A stretch of DNA of 64,000 nt from Hevea brasiliensis (Eukaryota; Streptophyta; Magnoliopsida; Malpighiales; Euphorbiaceae): NCBI RefSeq assembly GCF_030052815.1, contig NC_079505.1, forward strand, positions 63,857,309 to 63,921,308, in the 5' to 3' direction. The translations under genes and the position numbers were made by a program. The notes under the pieces are model-generated. The model had not been told where the DNA came from, ran no database searches, and saw nothing but the letters and a program-made list of their open reading frames with translations. Below are positions 21,551 through 33,125 of the stretch, piece by piece (position 1 is the stretch's first letter; the number at the start of each line of letters is the position of its first letter).

Positions 21551-22662
21551 TTTCGATTTGACAGAGCGTCAAAATCTTCTGGGTTTGGGTTTGTGGGTGG
21601 ACCACATCTTGGTTCTCACCATTTAATGAAGAGAAACGAACTCTTCAGCTTCCCTTAAAAATGCCAGAAAAAATGGTGCAGGGAGTCGGCAGAATGAAAG
21701 TTGTGGTTTATCAGGAGGGTTTCATAAAAATGGCAGAAGTTTTGGGCTATTTAAAATGTGGGGCAGACATCTGGTAATTTGGGCCATGCTTGGGGTTAAG
21801 CATAGGGTTTAGCAGAATTTGCATAGGATACTGCTTAGTAAGCAACATCATCAGCAAGTTTCGGCAGGTTTTGGGAAAAATTGTGATTTTACTTACCAAA
21901 AATAGTCCAAATGCTATGGAATGCTATCATAACCCTCAGCAATTACCAAATACACATTAGTACCACCAAATTGAAAAAATTTAAGCTCATCATCTCTCAT
22001 AAACTTAGCAAGCATTGTACATGTTCATTTAGCTTTTTGCAAGCATGGTTCAAATTAGGCACCAATTGTGATTACCTTTTTGCAAACTTAATGAAATGGT
22101 CTCCTTTCTAAACTTATACCAAAAGCACATTTTCAGCAGCATTTGAGACAAGTTTCAGACATTCAAAAATTGCAGAAAAGACATAGAAATTGACTTTTTA
22201 AGCAGCATGAACAGTAACAAAAATCAGCATACTACAAAAACTAGCAGCAATTCAAACAAAAACATGTAAATTTCTAACAGATTACAGAACTATACATACA
22301 CTAAAAGGTAAAACTTAACAAACACTATTTTGTGTGAGCCCTAAATATCAAAATTGATCCTCATTTAAGTTGTATTTCACAAAATTTATACAAAACACAA
22401 AATTAAACATGTGCTATCAAGTAGATTGCAATATCAGCAATTTAGCACAAGTTTAAAGGTGTTACTGTTCACAGGCACTAGATAAAGTGCAGAATTTTGC
22501 TTATACTTGCTCCCTTTCAATTCTTTGTTTTTGCTACAAGTGTCAATTTGCCCAATCTTCATCAATGACCTACAAGAGATAAACAAATGTCACTTTTGAG
22601 TTTAATGAGGGTAAAAACTGAAAATGAAATGAAATGAAAAATTAATAAACTATAAAAGGATA
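21551..22662 (-). other. Athila spacer between pol and env-position ORF
   Basis: About 1.1 kb of AT-rich DNA without a gene. Around 21780-21860 it has words also seen in the LTR (GCTTAG, TTAAGCA, AGCAAGTTTCGGCAG). Probably leader sequence for expression of the downstream ORF. Confidence 0.5.
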
Positions 22663-22687
22663 CGCTTGGGTTGCCTCCCAAGAAGCG
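22663..22687 (-). other. Hairpin just after the Athila pol stop
   Basis: Plus strand CGCTTGGG, loop TTGCCT, CCCAAG-A-AGCG: a stem of ten pairs with one bulge, 42-66 bp past the pol stop. The phrase AAGCGCTTCTTGGGAGGCAA is, from memory, common after pol in Athila-like elements. Possible RNA structure in the element transcript. Confidence 0.6.
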
Positions 22688-22728
22688 CTTGTTTAAGGTC
22701 TTAAGCTTGACCTTCCACTCCAAATCAC

Positions 22729-25700
22729 CTAAATATCCCTGATTGGAGAACCAAGCCATGAAACCTCTACAACCTTTTGTGTGGGTTCTCCAACAATATA
22801 ATGCTTTAATCTCTGCCCATTAACTTTGAAAGTCCCTGAGGTTTCATTGCCTATCTCAACAGCTCCATAGGGGTATACCTTTATAACAGTGTAAGGCCCT
22901 GACCATCTTGACTTTAATTTTCCGGGAAATAACCTTAACCTAGAGTTATATAAGAGAACAACATCCCCTTCCTGAAATTCTTTCCTCCTAATATGCTTAT
23001 CATGCCATCTCTTAGTTCTTTCCTTGTAAAGCTTGGCATTTTCATAAGCATCCAATCTAAGTTCCTCAAGTTCATTTAGTTGCAGCATTCTTTTTTCTCC
23101 TGCAGTTTTTAAGTCAAAATTCAGTGTCCTTATGGCCCAATATGCTCTATGCTCCAACTCCAAAGGTAAATGACAAGCTTTCCCATAAACCAATCTAAAT
23201 GGGGTGGTGCCAATAGGAGTTTTAAAAGCTGTTCTATAGGCCCAAAGAGCATCATCTAACTTTAGTGACCAATCTTTCCTTGAACTATTCACTGTTTTCT
23301 CAAGAATTCTTTTCAACTCTCTATTTGAGATCTCCACTTGACCACTAGTTTGTGGATGGTAGGGTGTTGCAACCTTATGCTTTACTCCATATTTTTGTAA
23401 TAATCTTTCAAATTGATGGTTGCAAAAATGAGAACCTCCATCACTTATAATGGCACGTGGAGTTCCAAATCTTGTAAAAATGAACTTTTTAAGGAATTTA
23501 ATCACAACTCTAACATCATTAGTTGGAGATGGTATAGCTTCAACCCATTTGCTCACATAATCTACTCCAACTAAAATGTATTTGTGTCCAAAGGACGATG
23601 GAAAAGGTCCCATGAAATCAATGCCCCACACATCAAATAGTTCCACTTCCAATATATTTTGGAGGGGCATTTCATCTCTCTTCGAGATATTACCCATCCT
23701 TTGACACCTATCACATGCATTTACAAACTTTCTCACATCTTTAAACATATGTGGCCAAAAGAACCCTGCTTGAAGAACTTTTTCTGCAATCTTTGTCACA
23801 CTCATATGACCCCCATAAAGTGAAGAATGGCAATCTTTAATAACATTCCCTATCTCCTCATCAGCTAAACATCTTCTAATCAACCCATCTCCACATCTCT
23901 TGAACAAAAATGGCTCTTCCCAATCATAATCCTTTACATCAAAAAGAAATTTCTTCTTTTGCTGCCATGTTAGGTCAGGTGGAAGGATTCCACACACTAG
24001 ATAGTTCACGAAATCTGCATACCAAGGGGTTTTTGCATTCATGATTACTAACAGTTGCTCATCAGGAAAATAATCATCTATTGGGGGCTCTTTTCCCAAA
24101 TTATCTCCTTGTTCTTGCCTCAATCTAGACAGATGATCTGCTACCACATTTTCTACTCCTTTCTTGTCTTTAATTTCCAAGTCAAACTCTTGAAGGAGTA
24201 GCACCCACCTTATCAATCTAGGTTTAGCCTCTTTTTTCTGAAGGAGATACTTGATAGCTGCATGATCCGTGTACACTATTACCTTTGACCCCACAAGATA
24301 GGACCTGAATTTATCTACTGCAAATACCACTGCTAAAAACTCTTTCTCTGTAGTAGAGTAATTTATTTGAGCATCATCTAAGGTTCTACTTGCATAATAT
24401 ATTGCATACACCTTCTTACCTCTCCTTTGTCCCAAAACAGCCCCAATGGCATAATCACTAGCATCGCACATTAACTCAAAAGGAGCAGATATCAAAGCTT
24501 CCTTTATCCTGCAAAAAGCATTCATACAATTAGTATCAAAATGGAATTCCACATCTTTACTCAATAAATTGGTAAGAGGCTTAGAAATCTTAGAGAAATC
24601 CTTGATGAATCTCCTGTAAAATCCAGCATGCCCCAAGAAACTCCTCACTCCCTTCACGGATGTTGGGGGTGGCATTTTCTCAATAATTTCTACCTTTGCT
24701 TTATCCACCTCAATACCCCTGTTTGACACAAGATGTCCCAAAACAATTCCTTCTTGTACCATAAAATGGCACTTTTCCCAATTCAAAACTAAATTGAACT
24801 CTTCACATCTCTGCAAAACCTTAGACAAGTTAGATAAGCATTCATCAAAAGATTTACCATACACAGAAAAATCATCCATGAACACTTCCATAATATCCTC
24901 AATCATGTCAGAAAATATGGACATCATACATCTTTGAAATGTAGCAGGGGCATTACATAGTCCAAATGGCATCCTTCGATATGCAAAGGTACCATAAGGA
25001 CATGTGAAGGTAGTTTTATCCTGATCATTTGGGTGAATAGGGATCTGAAAGAACCCTGAATAGCCATCCAAATAGCAAAAATAAGAATGATGAGCTAGTC
25101 TCTCAAGCATTTGATCTATAAATGGTAATGGAAAATGGTCCTTTCTAGTTGCATTATTCAATTTCCTATAGTCTATACACATTCTCCATCCAGTTACAGT
25201 CCTTGTAGGTATTAGTTCATCATTTTCATTTTTCACTACTGTGATGCCCCCTTTCTTGGGTACAACATGAACTGGACTTACCCAATTGCTATCAGAAACA
25301 GGGTAAATGATACCTGCATCAAGCAATTTCAAGATTTCTTTTTTCACAACCTCTTTCATATTTGGATTCAATCTCCTCTGTGACTCTCGAGAGGCTTTAT
25401 GATTATTTTCCAACAAAATTCTATGCATGCACACAGAAGGATGTATTCCTTTAATATCATCAATGGTATAACCAATTATCCTTCTATGCTTTCTAAGAAC
25501 TCTTAATAATTTTTCAACTTCACAATCATTTAATTTAGCACTAACAATTACAGGATATGTAGAATTTTGACCTAGAAAAGCATACCTGAGATTTGTTGGA
25601 AGAGGTTTCAACTCTACCTTTAGTGCTTCACTTTTTTTAAGCTTTGATGATGAAGTTGTATCTTGCTTCAAGTCCCCAATCTTTTCAATATCAGCCATAG

Positions 25701-26070
25701 GCAAATGTGGATTTCCTTCCAAAATTGTAGCATATTCTGCAGCTTCTTCAATCTCATCCCCTTTTTTGATGTTATGAACCAAACAAGCTTCTAAGGGATC
25801 TTTAGGATGTTGCTTTTTAAGCACTTCTCTGACCTCTTCATCTATCACATCAATTCTCAAGCATGAATTTGAATCATCTTTCTTTTTCATTGCTTGAAAC
25901 AAATTAAACTCAACTTTCTCTTCCCCAACTTCTAATGTAAGCCTCCCATTTTTTACATCAATCACAGCTCCAAAGAAGAGCAAGGAAAGGTCTACCAAGA
26001 ATAATAGGAATGTGTACATCCTCCTCCATCTCCAATACCACAAAATCCACTGGTATGAAAAATTTTCCAA
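22729..26070 (-). CDS. pol: Athila pol: reverse transcriptase, RNase H, integrase
   Basis: One open frame of 1,113 codons; the first about 33 residues are an out-of-frame reading of the protease end, and true pol sequence starts at [49 protein letters not shown] and catalytic FMDD at residues 397-400 (24882-24871). RNase [41 protein letters not shown]; the run [13 protein letters not shown] looks about ten residues short compared with the family. Integrase: HHCC finger (CDRCQRMG), D818, D877 and E913 (DD35E), then a C-terminal domain ending near GQRLKHYI. No chromodomain, as expected for Athila. It makes and integrates element cDNA. A 1-nt-type frameshift near 25975 separates it from the protease. 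Confidence 0.9.
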   Translation of the reverse strand: MENFSYQWILWYWRWRRMYTFLLFLVDLSLLFFGAVIDVKNGRLTLEVGEEKVEFNLFQAMKKKDDSNSCLRIDVIDEEVREVLKKQHPKDPLEACLVHNIKKGDEIEEAAEYATILEGNPHLPMADIEKIGDLKQDTTSSSKLKKSEALKVELKPLPTNLRYAFLGQNSTYPVIVSAKLNDCEVEKLLRVLRKHRRIIGYTIDDIKGIHPSVCMHRILLENNHKASRESQRRLNPNMKEVVKKEILKLLDAGIIYPVSDSNWVSPVHVVPKKGGITVVKNENDELIPTRTVTGWRMCIDYRKLNNATRKDHFPLPFIDQMLERLAHHSYFCYLDGYSGFFQIPIHPNDQDKTTFTCPYGTFAYRRMPFGLCNAPATFQRCMMSIFSDMIEDIMEVFMDDFSVYGKSFDECLSNLSKVLQRCEEFNLVLNWEKCHFMVQEGIVLGHLVSNRGIEVDKAKVEIIEKMPPPTSVKGVRSFLGHAGFYRRFIKDFSKISKPLTNLLSKDVEFHFDTNCMNAFCRIKEALISAPFELMCDASDYAIGAVLGQRRGKKVYAIYYASRTLDDAQINYSTTEKEFLAVVFAVDKFRSYLVGSKVIVYTDHAAIKYLLQKKEAKPRLIRWVLLLQEFDLEIKDKKGVENVVADHLSRLRQEQGDNLGKEPPIDDYFPDEQLLVIMNAKTPWYADFVNYLVCGILPPDLTWQQKKKFLFDVKDYDWEEPFLFKRCGDGLIRRCLADEEIGNVIKDCHSSLYGGHMSVTKIAEKVLQAGFFWPHMFKDVRKFVNACDRCQRMGNISKRDEMPLQNILEVELFDVWGIDFMGPFPSSFGHKYILVGVDYVSKWVEAIPSPTNDVRVVIKFLKKFIFTRFGTPRAIISDGGSHFCNHQFERLLQKYGVKHKVATPYHPQTSGQVEISNRELKRILEKTVNSSRKDWSLKLDDALWAYRTAFKTPIGTTPFRLVYGKACHLPLELEHRAYWAIRTLNFDLKTAGEKRMLQLNELEELRLDAYENAKLYKERTKRWHDKHIRRKEFQEGDVVLLYNSRLRLFPGKLKSRWSGPYTVIKVYPYGAVEIGNETSGTFKVNGQRLKHYIVGEPTQKVVEVSWLGSPIRDI

Positions 26071-27202
26071 CTTTCAGAGGAACATTCTCAATTACCTCAA
26101 TTGGAAATTTAATAGACCTATCTACTAACTGTAGTGAAATGGTAGTAGGCTTCATTTCTCCAATCTTCACTTTCTCATAGATAGACAATGGCATCAGACT
26201 AACACTGGCTCCAAGATCACATAAAGCCTTATCTATACTGATATCCCCAATGTGACATGGTATGGAAAAACTCCCAGGATCTTTCAGTTTGGGTGGAAGC
26301 TTATTTTGCAAAATAGCACTGCTTTCTTCTGTGAGAGCTACGGTATCAAATTCCTCTAATTTCTTCTTGTTAGATAAAATCTCCTTCAAAAATTTAGCAT
26401 ATGAAGGCATTTGTGCTAAGGCATCAGTGAAAGGAATAGTCACATGCAAATACTTCAATACTTCCAAAAACTTCCCAAATTGTTTGTCTAATTTCGCTTT
26501 CTGGAACCTTTGTGGAAATGGTAAAGGTGGCATGTAGGCTTTAGGTACAACATATTTAGGTTCTTCCTCTTTGCTTTCCCTCTCCTTACTTCCTTTTTCT
26601 TCCACTGAATTTTCTTTCTCAGCTCCAATTCTAACTTCAGCTTCAGTTTGTTCATCTCCTTCTCTGTTTTTCTCTTCTTCAATTTTCTCTTCAATCTTTT
26701 TATCTCCATTCTCCAATATTTTTCCACTCCTCAATGTAATAGCCTTGCAATGCTCCCTTGAATTTTCTGGCTGGCTAGGGAGCTTCCCAAATACTTTGTT
26801 ATTTGAAGAGCTAGCTTGTTGAGCTATTTGATTCTCTAACATCTTGTTGTGTGTTGCCATTTGATCCACTTTAGATGCTAATTGAGAAATCATTTCTTGT
26901 TGACTTTGATGGCTCACAAGTAGAGTCTCAATCATAGCTTCTAATCTAGCTGTCTTGTCTGGTTGTGCTTGTTGTGGTAGAGGTGGAGCAGGTGCATTTT
27001 GAGGTTTAGAAATTCCAGGAGGAGGACCTCTATTCTGCTGAAAATTCTGATGTTGTTGATACCCAGAAGGTTGCTGAAAATTTTGATGTTGTCCTTGTCT
27101 ACCTCCCCAAGAGAAATTGGGGTGGTTTCTCCATGCTGGATCATAAGTTGCAGAAAATGAGTTACCACCTGGTCTTTGATTGTAGTTCCCCACATAATCC
27201 AC
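25966..27202 (-). pseudogene. Athila gag C-terminal region and aspartic protease
   Basis: A frame of about 410 codons. The N-terminal part is glutamine/asparagine-rich (VGNYNQRPGGNSF, HPNFSWGG, ITLRSGK), the usual Athila gag tail, then a Lys/Glu-rich tract and VPKAYMPPLPFPQRF. The protease follows: KALCDLGASVSLMPLSIY (catalytic Asp in the DLGA variant known for Athila) to [12 protein letters not shown]. After this the frame hits LLWSCD-stop while pol continues one frame over (GAVIDVKNG), so an indel lies between about 25970 and 25985. The gag zinc-knuckle region expected just before VGNYNQ is missing or scrambled at about 27200-27245. Confidence 0.8.
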
Positions 27203-27223
27203 TTGCTCACTTGAAAATCTTGA

Positions 27224-28224
27224 TTAAGTGCAGAAAATCACCGCACAATTGACATTTGCAGCTCCAACTTCTACTGAATTACTAGAACCTCCAGCTGAAG
27301 AATCTACTTTCATGCTTAGCTTGTCCATTTTCCTTGTCAAAGCATCAAACTTAGCATTAATCATATTCATGGCATCAAGCTCAAACATACCAGCTGGTTT
27401 CTTGATCTCATTCCTCTCACAACTCCATTGGTAGTTGTTATAAGCAATTTTATCAAGAGCAGAAAAAGCTTCATCTTCAGATTTCTCCATAAGATCACCT
27501 CTAGAAGATGCATCAATTGTACTTCTAATAGCCGGTGAAACTCTATTGTAAAAGTATTGAACAAACATCCACTTAGGAATTCCATGATGTGGACATCTCT
27601 TTTGCAAATCCTTGTACCTCTCCCATGCTTCATACAAGCTCTCATCATCTCTAGGTTTGAAAGAAGTCACCATTTCTTAGCTTAGCTGCCTTGCTTGGTG
27701 GAAAATATTGAGCTAAAAATGCTTGAGAAAGTTCATCCCATGTTGTGATAGAACCCGTGGCAATGAATGTAACCACTCTCTAGCTCTGGTCCTTCAGAAA
27801 AAAGGAAATAACTGAGTCGAATTGCATCATCGTAAACTCCATTTATCTACAACATATCATAGATTTCAAGAAAGTGTGCTAGATGCACATGTGGACTTTC
27901 ACTTGGATTTCCTCCAAATTGTGATTGTTGTACCATCTGACAGAGTGCAGGCTTCAGTTCAAAATTATTAGCTTCTACTCTTGGTCTTGTGATACTTGGC
28001 ATGAAATCCCCAATGTTAGGATAGGCATGATCCTTCACAGAGCGGTTGTTATTGTTGTTGGCCATTTCTTCTTGTAATTGCTCTTGCTCTTGTGCTCTTT
28101 CTTGTTGTTGTTGAGCTTTAATTTCAGCTTTTCTCCTTTTAGATTCTGCTCTTAAAGCTTTTGCTGTCTTTTCTATTTCTGGATCAAAGAATAAATTGAT
28201 TTCTTCACTTTTTGTCCTTCTCAT
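27224..28224 (-). pseudogene. Athila gag, N-terminal and central region, broken
   Basis: The ATG at 28224 starts MRRTKSEEINLFFDPEIEKT, the typical Athila gag start, followed by a Gln/Lys-rich helix and SVKDHAYPNIGDFMPSI. A stop at 27847 follows HFLEIYDML, then the frame is lost over about 170 bp. It is regained at 27673 (FKPRDDESLYEAWERYKDLQ, MFVQYFYNRVSP, DEAFSALDKIAYNNYQW) and ends at 27224. The two parts together cover the Retrotrans_gag core. Confidence 0.85.
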
Positions 28225-28345
28225 AAAATAAAGCACCTGAAAAACAAAATAAACAAATTCTCAAAGTAAAATGGTAAAAAGAAAATAAAATAAAATGCCC
28301 AAATTAACCAAACAAACAATTGTTCAATATCAAACAAAAATCAAA

Positions 28346-28363
28346 TCCCCGGCAACGGCGCCA
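28346..28363 (-). other. Athila primer binding site (tRNA-Asp)
   Basis: The plus strand reads TCCCCGGCAACGGCGCCA; its complement TGGCGCCGTTGCCGGGGA pairs with the 3' end of plant tRNA-Asp, the primer known for Athila. It lies six bases from the LTR end at 28370. Confidence 0.95.
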
Positions 28364-28369
28364 AAAACT

Positions 28370-29950
28370 TGATGTGGCGAATCCGCAAGTATACGGGTCG
28401 TCTCAAGTAATAAAGTGATGAATCAAGTATCGTTCCCACGAGGATTTGTCGTTTGAGTACCAAACTATGAATGAAGCGATTATTTGGGCTAATGATTAAT
28501 GAATAAATGGTAAATGTAAATGAGCAAGGTAAATTGATTAATCTAATTGGAATGGGTAAAGAGCAAACAAATAAATTCTAGATCTAGTTTGCAATTAAAC
28601 TAAATTAACAATGGGTAATTCAAATCAAAGTCTAATTATGTTAAAAGTGATTCCAGAGTTGGGGGTTTATGCATAAATTAATTGGGATTTGTCTTGGGCA
28701 TTCCAATTTTTAGGGAAAAATAGAGTTTGAAGGAAATTGATTCTAAATTCCTTTGATATCTTTTTCAAGCAAACCAAAGTGTGTTCTAAAATAACCAAAC
28801 CTACTTTCGTATGTTATTTGATTACTTTAAAACCCATTAAGTTTTGTAACCAATCATTAATTCCTCTTAAAATCCTAGTTTATTTCTAAATCTAGGTGAT
28901 TTTAAGTTCCAATCCTTGATTATCTATCAATGACTTTCACCTTTCGGTCCTTCAATCAAAGATTAACACAATACCCAATGGGTACCAACATTAGGCAAGT
29001 AAATCAAGCACACAAGGAAGGAATCAAAACTCATATTTATGTAAAATAAGGAAATACCCAGTCCAAATCCACAAATTAATCTAAAACATATTTCCCAACT
29101 CTGAAATCTAAAGAGTTTACTCACTCATGATGGTATTTACAAGAAAGATTGATGGAAAAGTAAAGAAAAACATGATAAAAGGCCTAAAATAGAAAAACCC
29201 AGGTAGAAGAACCCAAAACTCTGGTTTCTGGAGCTCCAAAAATGGTTGCAGCAGCTCCTCCCCCAAAAGAAATGGCGTCTCCTCCCTTTCTCTATTAAAT
29301 TTTCTTTCCTTTTTGTTTTTCCTTCCTTTCCTCTTGTCGCAAAAATTAGGAAATGATGAATTTATATCGTCCCAAAAAGTTGCCCTAAAAGTAAATAAGA
29401 GCCAAGGAGTGGATAGGAAATGAGGTGTAAAATTATCCAAGTCAGCAGCATTATTTACATTCTGGGCAGTCTGCTTAAGGTTCGGCTTAACCCTAAGCAG
29501 CTTCTTAGCAAATTTCAGCTTCTGGTCGCACTGTCTGCTTAAGGTTAAGCAGACCTTCAGCAAATCTCGGCAGACTTAGAGTAAAATAGACTTTTCTGCT
29601 CATGCTTGACTTGTGCTGCACCTTAAGCACTGCCGCTTTACCCTGAGCAGGATCTTAAGCAAAGTGTCAAGCAAATTTTGGCTAACTTGATCTTTCAAAG
29701 CTTGATTTCTTCAACTTTCCTCCATGCTTAAAGAATTCCAAATTTCTTTAAATCACTTCCTAATGCACTCATTGATCCTCGATTTGCCACAAAATCCTAT
29801 CAAAAATAACAAAATTATAAAAATCAAATATAAAGTATCTAAAGTTAGCAAATAAACTAAAATAAAGCTAAAAACATAAAATATACTAAAATATAAGGGC
29901 AAAATGGATGCAAAACTACCCTAAAATGCCTATATGAAATGAGTGTAACA
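28370..29950 (-). repeat. Athila 5' LTR
   Basis: 1,581 bp, colinear with 15986-17566, with a TATA box at 29359-29366. The outer end GTGTAACA is followed by the GTGGG target duplicate and the rest of the Cassandra LTR. Confidence 0.95.
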
Positions 29951-30213
29951 GTGGGCCCAAGCGGACAATTCCTCTAGTGGTTGGAGCAGGGGCGTTACAG
30001 GGTAAGCTAACTATTAATAATTATATCATTCATTTATACATGTGCAATGCATCATTCATGTGGGTTTTACATTACAATCATTTCATGTAAAATGGACATT
30101 ATCACCAATAACTCTCCAAACTGTCCTTTAAAACATGACCTGTGTCATGTATCCTAGGGCAACTTACAGATCTTCCTTGAAGGGCAACTTAAAGATCTCC
30201 CCCTGAGATTTAT

Positions 30214-31853
30214 TGATACACCTATATCATATAGATGTTTTTAGGCATAATTGTATTGCATTTCATAGTATTTAGATAGTTAATCACATGCATCATAGTT
30301 GATTTCATTAGTTTTTATTAAAGTAGTTGATCTCCACTAAATTTCATATTTTTTTTGTATCTTTCAAGTTGTTCTAAAGGAAATCTAAAGCATAAGAGTA
30401 AACTAGACAAGTTTGAAAAGAAGGCAAATAAAGGCAAGCTGTTGCACCAAAGTACAAGGGTCATGTAAGGAGAAAGCCAGACTCGTGTAACCTTCTAGCA
30501 GGAGAAAACTGAAGGAAGCATGAAGAGCCACAATACAAAGGTCATGTAAATGACCCTATGTAGCTCATCAAGACCCGTGTAACCTTCTAGACATTTGAAC
30601 TTGAAGAGCTAAGGGAGGAAAGCAGTGCATGGGCCATGTACCTTGACCCGTGTAAACCCTATGTGCCCTGTGTAATCTTCTGCCTCCCATCAGAAAGAAG
30701 CCAAGTTTAGTCCAGAGACTTACACACCCTAGGCTGTGTAGTGCTATACGAGCCATGTACTATGCAGCAGCCAACTTCCTAATTTGATTCTAGCTATAGT
30801 TTTCACATGCCAAACAGACTTCTAATACCCTTAGGACTCTAAAACATAACCCTAAAACACCCAATATAAATTACCAGAAGACAGAAAGCATAAAGAGAGA
30901 GCCACCTTCGACAGAAGACTTCCAATTCAGTTTTAGCTTAGCAACCCTAGTTTTCCAAGCCGTTTGAAAGAGAACTGCATCAGCACTAAGGAGGAGATCT
31001 CCCAGCTGAAGTTTCATAAGTCCAAAGCTACAGAATCTTTCTTTGGGTTCTTTTGTTTTAATCCTTCATATTGGTTTTATGTTCTTTTACTTTAATTACA
31101 TTTTATTTGTTAAACTCATCATGAGTGAGTAGTTTCTTTAATTCTGGAATTAGAAAAGTAGCACTTTTAATTTTTATTATGGATACACACTGAGTTTTAT
31201 TTAATGGAATTGAGTTTTGTGCTTTGATTCAATATTCTGTGTCCTTAATACATGCTATGTGTTGGTACCCACCTAACTATGATCTAAGATATTAATTGAA
31301 GAACTGAAAGGTGAAGATTAGTATTTAAAATTAGGATTTGGACCTAGAAAATCTGATCTAGAGATATGCTGATGACCTTTGTGGAATTTCATAATTAATC
31401 AAAGATCTTAAAGGGTTTTAATTAAGATTAATCACCATGAAAGTAGGATTCGGATTAATTAAAATACATCTTAGATACCTTGAGAGAGGATCTAGGATAC
31501 TTTAAGATTAATTTCCATCAAAGTGACAACACCGAATCCATTGAATGAGCAAGGTTAAAACCATAACAAGGTCAAAGTGTGAAATCTTAATTCTGGAATT
31601 GTTTATTTCATAGAATCTTTTAAATTCTCAGCTTTATTTTCTCTTGCTTTTTAATATTCTTAGTAGTAGTTTAGATTTAATTCCTTCATAACCTTTAGTA
31701 GTTTAAATAGTTAAAATTGTTGTCTAGCTTAGTAATATTACTGTCTAGTTTAGTACTTACGCCTATAAATTCCTCATGGGAATGATATTTTACTCATCAC
31801 TTTATTACTTATTCATGATTTGTGCACTTGCAGGGTTATAAAACTAACAAACA
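30214..31853 (+). repeat. Solo LTR S1, Athila-type
   Basis: 1,640 bp from TGATACACC to ACTAACAAACA, flanked by TTTAT (30209-30213) and TTTAC (31854-31858), a duplicate with one mismatch. Both ends resemble the Athila LTR above read in reverse: TCATATAGnTnTTTTAGG at the start and ACTCATCACTTTATTACTT near the end. No coding region. It contains imperfect repeats built on TACACGGGTCATGTAA/CCCGTGTAACCTTCT (30450-30770). Inserted in the X LTR. Confidence 0.8.
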
Positions 31854-33070
31854 TTTACTTATGGATCCATAACATTCATTATGTTGCATAATCGTAAGAT
31901 GGGGGGAGTCAGTGGGTCATCCAATATCCATCAATGCACCAATAATAAATTATGCAATTATGCAACATCTTCGTGCTCTAGATGCATATATCCTAAATAA
32001 ATATGACATGATGCATGAGGATGCTAATTAATTACCTGTAAATAGTTTCCATTTTATTAAGGTTAGATTTACTCACCTCTTGTAGCCTATCAACCACCTT
32101 AGTCGAACAGGAGCTTTCCTCAAATCCTTACCCTTCTAAGTCCCTCAAGCCCGATCCTATAAAATCGGACCCTAAAGTGTTATACAAGGTTTTAAAAATC
32201 TACATATATCATAAACATCCTATTCTAGGCCCTTTAGAAACCTTGAAACCATGTTTTGGAATCTTATAAAAGAAGGGAGAAAAAGTCGGAAAAACCCACT
32301 TCGACTGTCAAAGTATTAGGCTTCGGACAACACTTTTGTCCAGTGCTGACTACCGAACCTAGAAAATTTTCTAGATTTTTTGAGAAACTATATGCATTTG
32401 CTATTAAACCTCTGGTTTTTGACAGCCGAACCTGGGAATTTTCAGAATTTCCAAGTTGAAAACCTGTAGAGTCTTTCTCCCATCAATACCTAAACTCATT
32501 TCAAAGTTCTAATACAATCCCATCACATATACACATCTTTGGGGCCTAAAACAATTTGAAAACATGCTTAATACCCATATAGATTAATCAAAAACTCAAA
32601 TCCTAGAATTCCTCCAAACCCAACTTAGCATATACATGGATTTCTTCAAATCCATCAAGGGAAATTAGCCATTTAAGGCTCATAACACTTAAATATAACT
32701 ATTCTAACCATAAAACATACAACTTCAACAGAAGATCACAAAACCCTAATAAATTTCCCTAAAACTTAACTTAAAATAACTTTTCATAAAATTAAAGTTA
32801 TAGAAATATAATTTCTCATTAACTTTCTTAGATCTACACTTAGATTAAGAAGAAAAGAAGGTTATCTCTTTTCTTGGAGCATGAAAGTGAGAGGACTAAA
32901 ACATCAAAGCTTGAATCCACTCTTACACACTTCTAAATAGAAGAATCCATCTCCAAATCTTCAAAAACTCAAGAAAATCTCTTCAAAGAGCTCCTTGTAT
33001 GTCCAAAGTTGAGAGAGAGAGAGGAAAGAAGAAAACCCTAAATATTGTTACAATAAAAATAACCTTTGGA

Positions 33071-33084
33071 CCCTTTTTATAGCC
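33071..33084 (-). promoter_or_regulatory. TATA box in the LTR of X
   Basis: The minus strand reads GGCTATAAAAAGGG. Strand and position within the LTR fit the RNA polymerase II promoter of X. Confidence 0.5.
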
Positions 33085-33125
33085 TCTTTGTCAAGGGTTT
33101 TTCGACTGTTAAAAGTTTAGCTTTT

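Larger units (their letters stand above)
15986..29950 (-). mobile_element. Athila-type Ty3-gypsy retrotransposon, full length (13,965 bp)
   Basis: Two 1,581-bp LTRs, a tRNA-Asp primer site, gag, protease, pol and a 3' Athila-specific (env-position) ORF, all on the minus strand. The 5-bp duplicate GTGGG (15981-15985 and 29951-29955) is perfect. The LTRs differ at about 30 positions by eye (near 2%), so insertion is fairly recent. Gag has a stop and frame changes, and the protease/RT junction has a frameshift, so it is probably not autonomous, though pol is open over 1,100 codons. Confidence 0.95.
15247..29999 (+). mobile_element. Cassandra-type TRIM with 5S-like LTRs, split by Athila
   Basis: After removing the Athila insertion the element is about 780 bp: LTR 15247-15602, primer site, 72-bp internal region, LTR 15675-15985 plus 29956-29999. 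It has no coding capacity. Each LTR carries a segment close to the 3' half of plant 5S rRNA, the hallmark of Cassandra. Flanks are GAGTA (15242-15246) and GGGTA (30000-30004), a target duplicate with one mismatch. It would need proteins from other elements to move. Confidence 0.85.

Noticed and set aside
28346..28363. tRNA-like 3' end
   Set aside because: Only 18 bases match tRNA-Asp and they sit at the LTR border: a primer binding site, not a tRNA gene.
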